This document shows positions 36,782-45,437 of a stretch of 64,000 nucleotides of DNA, in pieces. Source of the DNA: Denitromonas iodatirespirans. GTDB taxonomy: Bacteria; Pseudomonadota; Gammaproteobacteria; Burkholderiales; Rhodocyclaceae. The notes under the pieces are model-generated. The model saw nothing but the letters and a program-made list of their open reading frames with translations, made no database searches and was not told the DNA's origin. The position numbers and the translations under genes are program-made. The DNA is taken from contig NZ_JAEKFT010000001.1 in assembly GCF_018524365.1 (NCBI RefSeq), positions 62,001-126,000 on the forward strand. The letters run 5' to 3'. Every line of letters starts with the position of its first letter. The stretch's first letter is position 1.

Positions 36782-37522
36782 TCAGACGTCGTAGCCCTGC
36801 AGGCGGCTTTCGATGATGCGCGGGTTGTCGCCGTTGGCGATGCCCACCAGCCCGTCGACCAGCATCTCGCGCAGCGACACCAGGCGCGACACATGGGCCA
36901 GCAGCTTCTTGGCCATGGGCAGAAACACCATGTTGGCCGAGCCCACGCCATAGATGGTGGCCACGAAAGCCACCGCGATGCCGGCACCGAGTTTGGACGG
37001 ATCGGAGAGGTTTTCCATCACGTGGATCAGGCCCATCACCGCCCCCAGGATGCCGATGGTGGGCGCATAGCCGCCGGCCGCCTCCCAGATCTTGGCGCCG
37101 AGCTTCATGCGGCTTTCCCAGGCGGAGATCTCGACATCCATCACTTCGCGCAGGCGCTCCGGCTCAACCCCGTCGACCAGCAGCTGCACGCCCTTCTGGG
37201 TGAAGCTGTCCTGCATGCCGGCGATCTGGTTCTCCAGCGCCAGCAGGCCTTCGCGGCGGGCCACATGGCTCCAGCCCACCACCTGCTCGATCAGCTGGGC
37301 ATGAGTCAGCGCGGGCGGAACGAAGATCCACTTGGCCATGCGCATGCCGTCCTGGAACACCCTCAGCGGGCTTTGCAGCATCACCGCCCCGAGCGTGCCA
37401 CCGATGACGATCATGAAGGCGGTCGGCTGGACCAGCGAACTGATATGGCCGCCTTCGAGCACCTGGCCGACCAGGATGGCCGACACACCGAGTACCAGTC
37501 CGATCAGGCTGATGCTATCCAT
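36782..37522 (-). CDS. motC: flagellar motor stator protein MotC (MotA family)
   Basis: A 246-residue MotA/PomA-type stator with four membrane segments (about residues 5-20, 30-50, 148-170 and 180-200). Recognisable stretches are GGTLGAVMLQSP, the cytoplasmic charged loop with LREVMDVEISAWESRM, and the channel-lining AAGGYAPTIGILGAVMGLIH. Length and similarity favour MotC. It pairs with MotD to form an ion channel driving rotation. It follows fliA by 32 bases, while motD is displaced beyond an arsenic operon and a chemoreceptor. Confidence 0.9.
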   Translation of the reverse strand: MDSISLIGLVLGVSAILVGQVLEGGHISSLVQPTAFMIVIGGTLGAVMLQSPLRVFQDGMRMAKWIFVPPALTHAQLIEQVVGWSHVARREGLLALENQIAGMQDSFTQKGVQLLVDGVEPERLREVMDVEISAWESRMKLGAKIWEAAGGYAPTIGILGAVMGLIHVMENLSDPSKLGAGIAVAFVATIYGVGSANMVFLPMAKKLLAHVSRLVSLREMLVDGLVGIANGDNPRIIESRLQGYDV

Positions 37523-37554
37523 GGCTGACGCCGTCTCCTAGGATGCGCGGGCGT

Positions 37555-38322
37555 TCACGCCGGACCGGCGGCGTTCTTGGGGGGACGGCCGCGCCGTGCC
37601 TTGGGGCCGGCCTTGCTGCCGTGGATGCGCGAACGCAAACGGGCGATGGCCTGGCTGTGCAACTGGCACACCCGCGATTCGGACACGCCCAGCACCTCGC
37701 CGATTTCGCGCAGGTTGAGATCCTCTTCGTAGTACAGGCCCATCACCATCTTTTCGCGCTCGGGCAGGTCTTCGATGGAGGCGACGAGGATGTCGCGCAT
37801 GCTCTGGTCGAGCAGCGCATCGAGCGGGTCGCCTTCATGGCCGACGGCATGGCGCTCGAGATAGTCATCGTCGTTGCCTTCGGTGAAGTCTTCGAAATAC
37901 ACCAGCTGATGGCCGCGCGCGTCCTGCAGCATCTTCTGGTAGTCGGCCAGCGCCATGCCGAGCGCGTCGGCCAATTCGCGCTCGGTCGGCTGGCGACCGT
38001 GACGCTGTTCGAGTTCGTGGATCGCCGATTCGATACGGCGCATGTCGCGGCGCAAGCTGCGCGGCAGCCAGTCGTTTTCGCGCAGACCGTCGAGCATGGC
38101 ACCGCGGATGCGCTGCACGGCATAGGTTTCGAACTGCGCCCCCAGGCCTTCTTCGTAGCGACCGATGGCGTCGAGCAGACCGATCATGCCGTTCTGGATG
38201 ATGTCGTCCACCTGAACGCTGGCCGGCAGCTTGGCCATCAGGTGGTAGGCGATGCGCTTGACCAGCGGCGCATAGTGCGTCACCAGCTGGTCTCGATCTA
38301 GTGTGCCGGATGCGGTGTACAT
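37555..38322 (-). CDS. fliA: flagellar sigma factor FliA (sigma-28)
   Basis: A 255-residue sigma-28. Region 2 shows LVKRIAYHLMAKLPASVQVD with IGLLDAIGRYE and FETYAVQRIRGAMLDGLREN. Region 3 has WLPRSLRRDMRRIE. Region 4 ends with LNLREIGEVLGVSESRVCQL, the -35-contacting HTH. The basic tail (KAGPKARRGRPPKNA) extends a little beyond the usual end. It drives flgM and both chemoreceptors of the window and is held by FlgM. An FlhDC-type promoter lies upstream. Confidence 0.96.
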   Translation of the reverse strand: MYTASGTLDRDQLVTHYAPLVKRIAYHLMAKLPASVQVDDIIQNGMIGLLDAIGRYEEGLGAQFETYAVQRIRGAMLDGLRENDWLPRSLRRDMRRIESAIHELEQRHGRQPTERELADALGMALADYQKMLQDARGHQLVYFEDFTEGNDDDYLERHAVGHEGDPLDALLDQSMRDILVASIEDLPEREKMVMGLYYEEDLNLREIGEVLGVSESRVCQLHSQAIARLRSRIHGSKAGPKARRGRPPKNAAGPA

Positions 38323-38404
38323 GCAGTGGCCCGTTCAGTGATGCCGCCCCGACGCCGGGGCGCGATTCGCTTCATGGCCGTCGCCATGAAGCCCGATACC
38401 CCCT

Positions 38405-38464
38405 ATTGTCCGTGCTTTACCCGTCGAGTGCACTCCGAAATAGGCGGTTTCTTGCCGTCTAATT
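38405..38464 (-). promoter_or_regulatory. predicted FlhDC-type operator and -10 element of fliA
   Basis: The minus strand reads AATTA-N17-TATTTCGG, then 24 bases and GACAAT (38410 down to 38405). TATT lies 32 bases before the -10 hexamer, exactly as before flhF and flgB. The stretch CGGCAAGAAA is shared with the flhF site. The half-site CCGAAATAGGCGG (38435-38447, plus strand) is close to the E. coli FlhDC half-site. Confidence 0.6.
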
Positions 38465-38501
38465 CAATTCCTGGGTCGGCAACAGGGATTTCGTCATGAT
38501 T

Positions 38502-39290
38502 CTAGCCCGCCGCCGCCGAGGTCCGGCCCGTACGCCAACCGTGCAGCCGCCGCAAAAAGGCGGCCTCCGCTTCCTGCGGCAAGGCCGCGTGATGCAACAA
38601 GGGGCTGGCCAGATCGTCATGCTCGACCTGTCCCACCCAGGCCAGCGGGATACCCACCTGGCTGCGCACCAGCGCCGCCAGCCGATCGAAAAAGGCCCGC
38701 GCATCGGCCCGGTCGCGCGCCCGTGCCACCGCCACATGCAGCGAGCCGGCGCCCTGCATTGCCAGCGCCTTGATGCAGGCATAGGCCTCGGTCGCACCGC
38801 GGCCGCTGGCCTCGGCCAGCACCAGGTGACGCGGCGCAGCGAAGACGAAGGGCGACACCGGATCGAGCGCCTGCGCCGAAGCGTGGATCACCATGAAACG
38901 GGTGCGCCGCTGCAGGCTCTGCAGGTGCGTGAGCAAGCGGGCACGGCGTTCGTCGTCGAGCAGCGGCAGCGCCATGGCCACGGCGGCGGTCGGCAGGCGG
39001 CCCATCAGGCCGGGCACCGGCAGCACCAGGCCGTCGAGCGTTTGCCGGTCGTCGAGCACATGGAGCAGGTCGCCGCCGGGGGCATGGCCCCAGATGTCGG
39101 CCAGGCTGGCCGCGCCGGCCGCCTCGTCGAGCACCAGCACGCGATGCGCCTGACCACCGATGCGGCCGATCGCCCGCGCGGCGGTGCGCGCTGCCGCATG
39201 GCCGGTGGAGAACAACGCCACCACGGTCGGCGGCGCCTTGCGGAACAGCCGCCGCAGCCCTGCCGCCTGGTCTTCGCGCCCGTCGATCAT
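38502..39290 (-). CDS. flhG: FlhG-like MinD/ParA-family protein without a P-loop
   Basis: A 262-residue protein directly after flhF (one-base gap), the place of flhG/fleN. The N-terminus carries the DQAxxLR motif (D7-QAAG-LR) by which FlhG stimulates the FlhF GTPase. Where a Walker A motif KGGVGKT is expected, the sequence is LFSTGHAAARTAARAI, so ATP binding is probably lost. The body still aligns loosely with the MinD fold (RVLVLDEAAGAASLADIWG). FlhF and FlhG set flagellar number and position. Identification rests mainly on position and the N-terminal motif. Confidence 0.75.
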   Translation of the reverse strand: MIDGREDQAAGLRRLFRKAPPTVVALFSTGHAAARTAARAIGRIGGQAHRVLVLDEAAGAASLADIWGHAPGGDLLHVLDDRQTLDGLVLPVPGLMGRLPTAAVAMALPLLDDERRARLLTHLQSLQRRTRFMVIHASAQALDPVSPFVFAAPRHLVLAEASGRGATEAYACIKALAMQGAGSLHVAVARARDRADARAFFDRLAALVRSQVGIPLAWVGQVEHDDLASPLLHHAALPQEAEAAFLRRLHGWRTGRTSAAAG

Positions 39291-39291
39291 C

Positions 39292-40761
39292 TCAGGCTCC
39301 CATGCCGGCCGAGGCCATCAAGAGCCCCGCCTCTTCACCTTTCAAATGATAGGGCGACTCCTCGCCTACCGCTTTCAGTGCCCGATGCAACAAATAGGCC
39401 CGGTTGGGCAGATGCAGGTCTTCGGGCACGCGCTGGCCGTTGGCCACGTAGTACACCGCCATCTCGTGGCGCACCGCGACGTCGAGCGCCGGGGCCAGCG
39501 AGGCGGCCTCGTCCACCTTGGTGAGGATGCAGCCGGCCAGATCGGGGCCGTCGTAGGCGCGCACCACGTCGTCGAGCGTGTCGCCGCGGCAGGTGGCGTT
39601 GAGCAGCAGCAGGCGATTGACATTGCCGGCGCCGGTGAGCATGGCGGCCTGCTCGGCGACCATGCGGTCGCGCTGCGACATGCCGACGGTGTCGATCAGC
39701 ACCATGTGCTTGTCGCGCAGCTCGGCCAGGGTCTGGCGCAAATCGGCGGCGTCGCGCACCACATACACCGGCACGCCGAGGATGCGGCCGTAGATGCGCA
39801 GCTGTTCATGCGCGCCGATCCGGTAGCCATCGGTGGTGATCAAGGCCAGCTTGTCGGCACCGTGGCGCACCACGCAGCGCGCGGCGAGCTTTGCTGCGGT
39901 GGTGGTCTTGCCCACGCCGGTGGGGCCGACCAGGGCATACACGCCGCCGCGGTCGATCACGTCGGCATCGTTGGAGAGCGCGCGCAGGCCGCGGTTGAGC
40001 GCAGTCTTGACGGCGTTGCGGGCGGCGGCCAGTTCGGCATTGGGGTCGACCGCGTCGCACAGGGTGCGCGCCAGCTGGGCGGAGAAGCCGGCTTCGAGCA
40101 GCTCGCCGGTCATGCGGGTGCGCGCCGGCGCCTGGCGGCCGGCCTCGCCCCAGGCGAAGCCGGCCAGCTGGCGTTCGAGCATGGCGCGGATGCCGCCCAT
40201 CTCTTCCATCAGCCGGGCATTGGTCTCCTGCAGGGCGCGGATGCGGGCGGATTCGTCGTCGCGCGGTGCGGCTGCCGGGGCCGCCGGGCGACGCGCCGGC
40301 GCCTCTTGCCGCGGGGAGGCGGGCGTCTGGCCACCGCGGGGGAAGACGTCCGCCGTGCGTTGCGGTGCGGCCGTATCGATGCGCGGGGGCTGAAAGGGGC
40401 GGATCTGCTGATGCGTGGGTGCCGGCGCCGGTGCGCGCGGTGCCTGGGCGGCCGGCGCCGGGCTGCGGCGGGCGCTGGAGAGCTGGACCCGGTAGTCGTC
40501 GTCGATCATGTCGTCGAGCGGATCGTGACGCATCACCGGTGCGGCCGCCGCCTGCGGCCGGGCGACCGGGGCCTTGGCGGCGGGCGGCGCGGCGCGCGTG
40601 CTCTGATGCAGCAGATCCACCGCGTCGGCCGGCAATGCCACGATCTCGACACCGCCATCGACCGAGCGGTTCGACAACACGATGGCATCGGCGCCGAGCT
40701 CTTCCTTGAGCTGACGCAGGGCTTCCCGGGCGGTCTGGGCAAAATAGCGCTTGACGTTCAT
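39292..40761 (-). CDS. flhF: flagellar biosynthesis GTPase FlhF
   Basis: A 489-residue SRP-type GTPase that places the flagellum. The B domain opens MNVKRYFAQTAREALRQLKE and is followed by a Pro/Ala-rich linker (about 80-180). The NG domain has the P-loop VGPTGVGKTTTAAKLA, TTDGYRIGAHEQLRIYG, DTVGMSQRD (G3) and LTKVDEAASL (G4). It works with the FlhG-like protein encoded next. It has its own upstream FlhDC-type promoter in the 141-base gap from flhA. Confidence 0.95.
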   Translation of the reverse strand: MNVKRYFAQTAREALRQLKEELGADAIVLSNRSVDGGVEIVALPADAVDLLHQSTRAAPPAAKAPVARPQAAAAPVMRHDPLDDMIDDDYRVQLSSARRSPAPAAQAPRAPAPAPTHQQIRPFQPPRIDTAAPQRTADVFPRGGQTPASPRQEAPARRPAAPAAAPRDDESARIRALQETNARLMEEMGGIRAMLERQLAGFAWGEAGRQAPARTRMTGELLEAGFSAQLARTLCDAVDPNAELAAARNAVKTALNRGLRALSNDADVIDRGGVYALVGPTGVGKTTTAAKLAARCVVRHGADKLALITTDGYRIGAHEQLRIYGRILGVPVYVVRDAADLRQTLAELRDKHMVLIDTVGMSQRDRMVAEQAAMLTGAGNVNRLLLLNATCRGDTLDDVVRAYDGPDLAGCILTKVDEAASLAPALDVAVRHEMAVYYVANGQRVPEDLHLPNRAYLLHRALKAVGEESPYHLKGEEAGLLMASAGMGA

Positions 40762-40814
40762 GGTGATCTCCGCAGCCTGCCGTCCGGTCGCCCGGACGTG
40801 TCTTGATGGCTCCG

Positions 40815-40882
40815 ATTATGCGCAGACCCCTGTCCACTTCGTCGCCGGAATAAGCGGGTTCTCTCCCCTTATTTCTTGCCGG
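40815..40882 (-). promoter_or_regulatory. predicted FlhDC-type operator and -10 element of flhF
   Basis: The inverted half-sites CCGGCAAGAAATAAGGGG and CCGGAATAAGCGGG give AAATA-N17-TATT on the minus strand. The TATT is followed, 32 bases from its first base, by CATAAT (40820 down to 40815). No -35 match is present, as expected of an activator-dependent promoter. Confidence 0.65.
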
Positions 40883-40902
40883 TCATTTTTGCCGGCATGC
40901 GC

Positions 40903-43002
40903 TCAGGCGGCGGAGCCGATGGAGGCGCTGACGCGGATCATGCGGTTTTCGGGCACCTCGCCGTTGGCGATGACCTTGAGCGTCGGCACCGAGCGGCGCA
41001 GGAAGCGCGACAGCAACCAGCGCAGCTGGCCGGGCACCAGCAGCACCGGTGGCAGGCCCATGCTCTCCTGGCGTTGCGCCTGCGCCATGGTCTGGCGCAG
41101 CAGGCTGTCGGCCAGCCCCGGTTCGATCGCCCCACCCTCCGGTCCGCCCGAGCCGACCGCCTGCATCAGCACGCGTTCGAGCCCCGGATCGAGCGCCATG
41201 ACCTGCACTTCGGCGTCGCCCGGGAACAGGCCCTGGAGGATCGCCCGGCCCAGCGCCTGGCGCACCCGCGCGGTGAGCTCCAGCGGGTCCTGCACACGCG
41301 CGGCATGCTCGGCGAGCACTTCGATGATGGTGCGCATGTCGCGGATGTTGACCCCCTCTTCGAGCAGGTTCTGCAGCACGCGCTGCACCGTGGACACCGG
41401 CAGTTGCTTGGGCACCAGGTCTTCGATCAGCTTGGGCGACTCGCGGCCGATATGGTCGAGCAGCGCCTGGGTCTCCTGGCGGCCGAGCAGCTCGGCGGCA
41501 TGTTCGAGGATGAGATGGTTGAGATGCGTGGCCACCACGGTACTGGCGTCGACCACCGTGTAGCCGAGCGCATGTGCCTGCTCGCGCTGGCCGGCATCGA
41601 CCCAGAAGGCCGGCAGGCCGAAGGCCGGGTCCTTGGTCTCGCGGCCCGACAAGGGGCCGGACACCCGCCCCGGATTGATCGCCAGGAACTGCCCCGGGAA
41701 GGCCTCGCCGCTACCGATCTCGACCCCCTTGAGGGCGATGCGGTAGGCGTTGGGCTTGAGTTCGAGGTTGTCGCGGATGTGCACCGGCTCGGCGAGGAAG
41801 CCGACATCCTGCGCGAACTTCTTGCGCAGGCCGCGGATGCGCTTGAGCAGCTCGCCGTCCTGCGCCTTGTCGACCATCGGGATCAGCCGGTAACCCACTT
41901 CCAGGCCGAGCACATCCACCGGCGACACGTCGGCCCAGCTCGCTTCCTGCGATTGCTCGGTGGCGGCGGCGATGTCGGCCTGAGTCGGCGTCTTCATCGG
42001 CTCTTCTTCCGGCACGGTGGTCGGGTGATTGTGCCGCCACCAGGCCAGCCAACCGAACAACGAGGCGAGCAGGATGAACACCAGGTTGGGCATGCCGGGG
42101 ATCAGGCCGAGCACGCCGAGGATGGCAGCGGTGAGCAGCATCACCTGCGGATTGGAGAACACCTGGCGCACCACCTGGCCGCTGACCTCGCCCTCGTCGC
42201 CGACCCGCGACACCACCAGGCCGGCCGCCACCGAGATGATCAGCGCCGGGATCTGCGCCACCAAGCCGTCACCGATGGCCAGCAGGATGTAGTTCTCGCC
42301 CGCCTGCGTCAGCGACATGTCGTGCTGGGCCATGCCGACCACCAGTCCGCCGAGGATGTTGATCAGCAGGATCAGGATGCCGGCGACCGCGTCGCCGCGC
42401 ACGAACTTGGAGGCACCGTCCATGGCGCCGTAGAAGTCCGATTCCTGCGCGATCTCCTTGCGGCGGCGCTTGGCTTCCTTGTCGTCGATGAGGCCGGCGT
42501 TGAGGTCGGCGTCGATGGCCATCTGCTTGCCGGGCATGGCGTCCAGGGTGAAGCGCGCGCTGACTTCGGCGATCCGCCCGGCGCCCTTGGTGATTACCAC
42601 GAAGTTGATCACCGTGAGGATGGTGAACACCACCAGGCCGACCGCCGTATTGCCGCCGACCAGGAAGTGGCCGAAGGCTTCGATCACCTTGCCGGCCGCG
42701 TCCGGGCCGCTGTGGCCCTCGAGCAGCACGATCCGCGTCGAGGCCACGTTGAGGCTCAGGCGCAGCAGCGTGGTGACCAGCAGCACCGTCGGAAACACCG
42801 AAAAATCCAGCGGCCGGTTGGCGTACATCGCCACCATCATGACCATCACTGCCAGCGAGATGTTGAAGGTGAAGAACACGTCCAGCGCGAAGGCCGGCAG
42901 CGGCAGCACCATCATCGACAGGATCATGATGATCAGCAGCGGTGCGGCCAGCTGCCGCAAGACCGTCGCGGACATCAGGGAACGGAGCGTGAGGGCGTTC
43001 AT
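40903..43002 (-). CDS. flhA: flagellar type III export channel protein FlhA
   Basis: A 699-residue FlhA. About eight membrane segments occupy residues 15-320, with the conserved FHIPEP-region sequences NRPLDFSVFPTVLLVTTLLR, LSLNVASTRIVLLEGHSGPD and ADLNAGLIDDKEAKRRRKEI. The C-terminal cytoplasmic platform (about 350-699) binds chaperone-substrate complexes and ends with RRSVPTLKVIANGEVPENRM. It forms the nonameric ring of the export gate. It follows flhB by 28 bases. Confidence 0.96.
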   Translation of the reverse strand: MNALTLRSLMSATVLRQLAAPLLIIMILSMMVLPLPAFALDVFFTFNISLAVMVMMVAMYANRPLDFSVFPTVLLVTTLLRLSLNVASTRIVLLEGHSGPDAAGKVIEAFGHFLVGGNTAVGLVVFTILTVINFVVITKGAGRIAEVSARFTLDAMPGKQMAIDADLNAGLIDDKEAKRRRKEIAQESDFYGAMDGASKFVRGDAVAGILILLINILGGLVVGMAQHDMSLTQAGENYILLAIGDGLVAQIPALIISVAAGLVVSRVGDEGEVSGQVVRQVFSNPQVMLLTAAILGVLGLIPGMPNLVFILLASLFGWLAWWRHNHPTTVPEEEPMKTPTQADIAAATEQSQEASWADVSPVDVLGLEVGYRLIPMVDKAQDGELLKRIRGLRKKFAQDVGFLAEPVHIRDNLELKPNAYRIALKGVEIGSGEAFPGQFLAINPGRVSGPLSGRETKDPAFGLPAFWVDAGQREQAHALGYTVVDASTVVATHLNHLILEHAAELLGRQETQALLDHIGRESPKLIEDLVPKQLPVSTVQRVLQNLLEEGVNIRDMRTIIEVLAEHAARVQDPLELTARVRQALGRAILQGLFPGDAEVQVMALDPGLERVLMQAVGSGGPEGGAIEPGLADSLLRQTMAQAQRQESMGLPPVLLVPGQLRWLLSRFLRRSVPTLKVIANGEVPENRMIRVSASIGSAA

Positions 43003-43030
43003 GGGTGCTTGAAATCAGTCCGTTGAATCA

Positions 43031-44173
43031 TCAGGCCCGGCCCGGGCCGGGGTCCATGTCGGCAGGCACCGGCAGCGCACGCGGAATCTCCGGCGCCTGC
43101 CCGCCGCCGGCGAGCCACTGGTTGAGTTGATAGACGTAGGCCATCACCTCGGCCACCGCGGTATACAAGGTGGCGGGCACCGACTGCTCGATCTCGCAGT
43201 GCGCGTACAGCGCGCGCGCCAGCGGCGGGGCCTCAAGCAGCGGCACGTTGTTCTCGGCGGCGATCTCGCGGATCTTCTGAGCGACCAGGTCCGAGCCTTT
43301 GGCCACCACCACCGGCGCGCCCATCTTGGCGGCATCGTAGCGCAGGGCCACGGCGTAGTGCGTCGGGTTGGTGACCACCACGTCGGCCTTGGGCACTTCG
43401 GACATCATGCGCCGGCGTGCCATCTCGCGCTGCGCCTGACGGATGCGGGCCTTGAGCTGCGGGTCGCCTTCGGACTCCTTGTGCTCCTGGCGCACCTGCT
43501 CTTTGGTCATCTTCAGCTTGTCGTGGTACTGCCACAGCTGGAAGGGCACGTCGAGCAGCGCCAGCAGAGCGAGGCTCGACACCACCAGCAAGGCGGAGAA
43601 CATCACGATCTGCGCGAAGTCGTTGAGGCTCGCGGCCAGCGGCTGCGACATCAGCGCCAGCAGATGCTCCTTCTCGCGCCAGATGGCCCATGCCCCTACC
43701 CCACCGACCAGGATCGCCTTGAGCAGCGCCTTGACCAGTTCGGCCAGCCCGTGCACCGAGAACATCCGCTCCAACCCCTTGAGCGGATCCATGCGATCGA
43801 ACTTGAACTGCAGCGCCTTGGGCGAGAACACCAGGCCTCCCATCATGATCGGGGCGGCGATCGCCGCCACCATGAGCACCGCGAACACCGGCGCCACGGT
43901 GAGTACCGCCTCGCTGAGCACATCACGCAGGTTGGCGACCATCAGCTCCGGGTTCATCGCCAGCTCGCGCTCGAAGCTGAGCCCGCCCTTGACCAGCGCG
44001 ACGATGCGCGAGGACACCCACTGCCCCAGCATCCACAGGGCGGCGACACCGGCCATCATGACCAGGAAGGTCGACAGCTCGCGCGATTGGGGGACCTGCC
44101 CCTCCTCGCGCGCTTGTTCCAGTCGTCGTGGTGACGCTGGTTCTGTCTTCTCCAGATCGCTCTCTTCGGCCAC
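43031..44173 (-). CDS. flhB: flagellar type III export switch protein FlhB
   Basis: A 380-residue FlhB. The N-terminus EKTEPASPRRLEQAREEGQV is typical, followed by four membrane segments up to about residue 210. The autocleavage site Asn269-Pro270-Thr271-His272 is at the same numbers as in enteric FlhB. Cleavage switches export from hook to filament subunits. The start codon is GTG 44173, with GGAG seven bases upstream. It is first in flhB-flhA, with a weak FlhDC-type promoter upstream. Confidence 0.96.
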   Translation of the reverse strand: MAEESDLEKTEPASPRRLEQAREEGQVPQSRELSTFLVMMAGVAALWMLGQWVSSRIVALVKGGLSFERELAMNPELMVANLRDVLSEAVLTVAPVFAVLMVAAIAAPIMMGGLVFSPKALQFKFDRMDPLKGLERMFSVHGLAELVKALLKAILVGGVGAWAIWREKEHLLALMSQPLAASLNDFAQIVMFSALLVVSSLALLALLDVPFQLWQYHDKLKMTKEQVRQEHKESEGDPQLKARIRQAQREMARRRMMSEVPKADVVVTNPTHYAVALRYDAAKMGAPVVVAKGSDLVAQKIREIAAENNVPLLEAPPLARALYAHCEIEQSVPATLYTAVAEVMAYVYQLNQWLAGGGQAPEIPRALPVPADMDPGPGRA

Positions 44174-44227
44174 AGTCCGCTCCGGTCCGGCCCCGCAAGC
44201 TGCTCTCGCGGAGCAGCGGTTGCGAGC

Positions 44228-44292
44228 ATTATCGAACCGACGGCAGCAATCTCAGGGCGGAAGAAAGGGTGGAAAAGCGCGCCAATTCCGCG
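44228..44292 (-). promoter_or_regulatory. possible FlhDC-type promoter of flhBA
   Basis: A GATAAT -10 hexamer (44233 down to 44228) is preceded 31 bases upstream by TCTTCCGC, and further upstream by the opposed half-site CGGAATTGGCG. It resembles the flhF, fliA and flgB sites but has more mismatches and imperfect spacing. Confidence 0.35.
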
Positions 44293-44307
44293 AACGGCAC
44301 CGGGCGA

Positions 44308-44751
44308 CTAACGCGGCGTGGGCAATGCCTCCAGCCCCTGGATCTTCGTCCCCGGGCCGATCCCCTTCTGCGCAAACCAGCCGCTGTTCACCTCCAGCGC
44401 ATAGCGCGCCGGGCGTTTGGCACAATGGTTGTCTTCGCTCAGCGGCTGCATCTGCGCGATGTTGATGATGCGCCCGGCCTCGTCGATGAAGGCCACCGAC
44501 AAGGGCAGCGGCGTGTTGCGCATCCACATGCAATGCGTGCGCGGTTCGGGAAACACGAACACCATGCCCTCATGGGGCAACAGACGCTCCCGCCCCATCA
44601 GCCCCTGCGCCCGGCGACCCGGCGTTTCGGCCACCTCGGCATCGATCCGGTACAGCCCGACCGACAGATCCACCCGCCCCAACGAGTCCGCCGCCTGAAC
44701 GGCCAGCGGCATCATGCACAACCCGATCAGCACCTGTCTGCGCACGCACAT
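44308..44751 (-). CDS. DUF192 family periplasmic protein
   Basis: A 147-residue DUF192 protein with a signal peptide (VRRQVLIGLCMMPLAVQAA). The family core shows RRAQGLMGRERLLPHEGMVF, CMWMRNTPLPLSVAFIDEAG and the C-terminal ALEVNSGWFAQKGIGPGTKI. The function is unsettled. The ATG at 44751 abuts GGAGGG directly, so the GTG at codon 3 (44745), six bases from GGAGGG, is the better start. It is a single gene. Confidence 0.85.
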   Translation of the reverse strand: MCVRRQVLIGLCMMPLAVQAADSLGRVDLSVGLYRIDAEVAETPGRRAQGLMGRERLLPHEGMVFVFPEPRTHCMWMRNTPLPLSVAFIDEAGRIINIAQMQPLSEDNHCAKRPARYALEVNSGWFAQKGIGPGTKIQGLEALPTPR

Positions 44752-44907
44752 CCCTCCAGAGGAAAACAGCCTGCGCAGTGTAGCCGAACGGCAGGCCGAT
44801 GCATGGCGCAGCGGCATCCGGAGCGAAGCAAGGGTTTCGCCGTGGCGGGCGCGCCGGTAGCGCTCAGACAAATGGGATCGGCGTCATCGCGCGACGCGGG
44901 GAATCCC

Positions 44908-45144
44908 TCAGCCCTGCCGCAGGCGGGCGTTGAGGGTATCGACCACCTCGGCCCAGTCGGCATCCTCGGCGATCTCCTCGCGCAGGAAGGTGGCCTGCGC
45001 CGGGTTCCAGAACGGGGCGGAGGCCAAGGGGATATCGCCGGCCAGCGGCGCATGTCGGTCGATGAAGTCGTCGATGCTGGCCGCATCGCTGGGCAGGCCC
45101 AACTGGGCGAACAGCGCGGACAAGGGGTGGATCGGGGTTTCCAT
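44908..45144 (-). CDS. DUF2789 family protein
   Basis: A 78-residue protein matching DUF2789 along its whole length: PIHPLSALFAQLGLPSDAAS, FIDRHAPL, FWNPAQATFLREEIAEDADW and VVDTLNARLR. It is acidic and cytoplasmic, of unknown function. AGGAG lies six bases before ATG 45144; a longer in-frame reading from 45219 is not supported by a ribosome-binding site. Confidence 0.8.
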   Translation of the reverse strand: METPIHPLSALFAQLGLPSDAASIDDFIDRHAPLAGDIPLASAPFWNPAQATFLREEIAEDADWAEVVDTLNARLRQG

Positions 45145-45229
45145 CGGCTTCTCCTTTTCGGATCGAATCGCGGCACTCATGCTGTTTCCAGTATGGACCG
45201 GGACCGGCCGGACGCCCACCGGTGCGTCG

Positions 45230-45430
45230 CTATTCGTCGCCCACGTCTTCCGACATGCTGTCGGGTGGCTTGGCCGCGGGAATGCGATAGCTCTCGGAGG
45301 CCCAGGCGCCCAGGTCGATCTGCCGGCAGCGCTCGGAGCAGAACGGGCGGAAGCGACTCTCGGGGCGGAACTCGACGGGTTTGCCGCAGTTCGGGCACTT
45401 GACGATGGGGAAACGGCGCTCGTCGGTCAT
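45230..45430 (-). CDS. yacG: DNA gyrase inhibitor YacG
   Basis: A 66-residue zinc-finger protein. The Cys4 site is complete: [10 protein letters not shown] and [14 protein letters not shown]. YacG binds the GyrB subunit and blocks DNA binding by gyrase. It lies in the conserved coaE-zapD-yacG order, eight bases after zapD. The C-terminal tail is acidic, as usual. Confidence 0.93.
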   Translation of the reverse strand: MTDERRFPIVKCPNCGKPVEFRPESRFRPFCSERCRQIDLGAWASESYRIPAAKPPDSMSEDVGDE

Positions 45431-45437
45431 GGGGCGA

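Noticed and set aside
36572-37528. Plus-strand open frame covering the element-2 to motC region
   Set aside because: It runs through the repeat arm and then antisense to motC; composition is shadow-like.
40876-43026. Plus-strand open frame opposite flhA
   Set aside because: His/Asp/Arg-rich shadow of the flhA codons, with no ribosome-binding site.
44228-44300. Sigma-54 promoter for flhB around TGGCGCG
   Set aside because: The -24 half is good but the GC dinucleotide is missing ten bases on.
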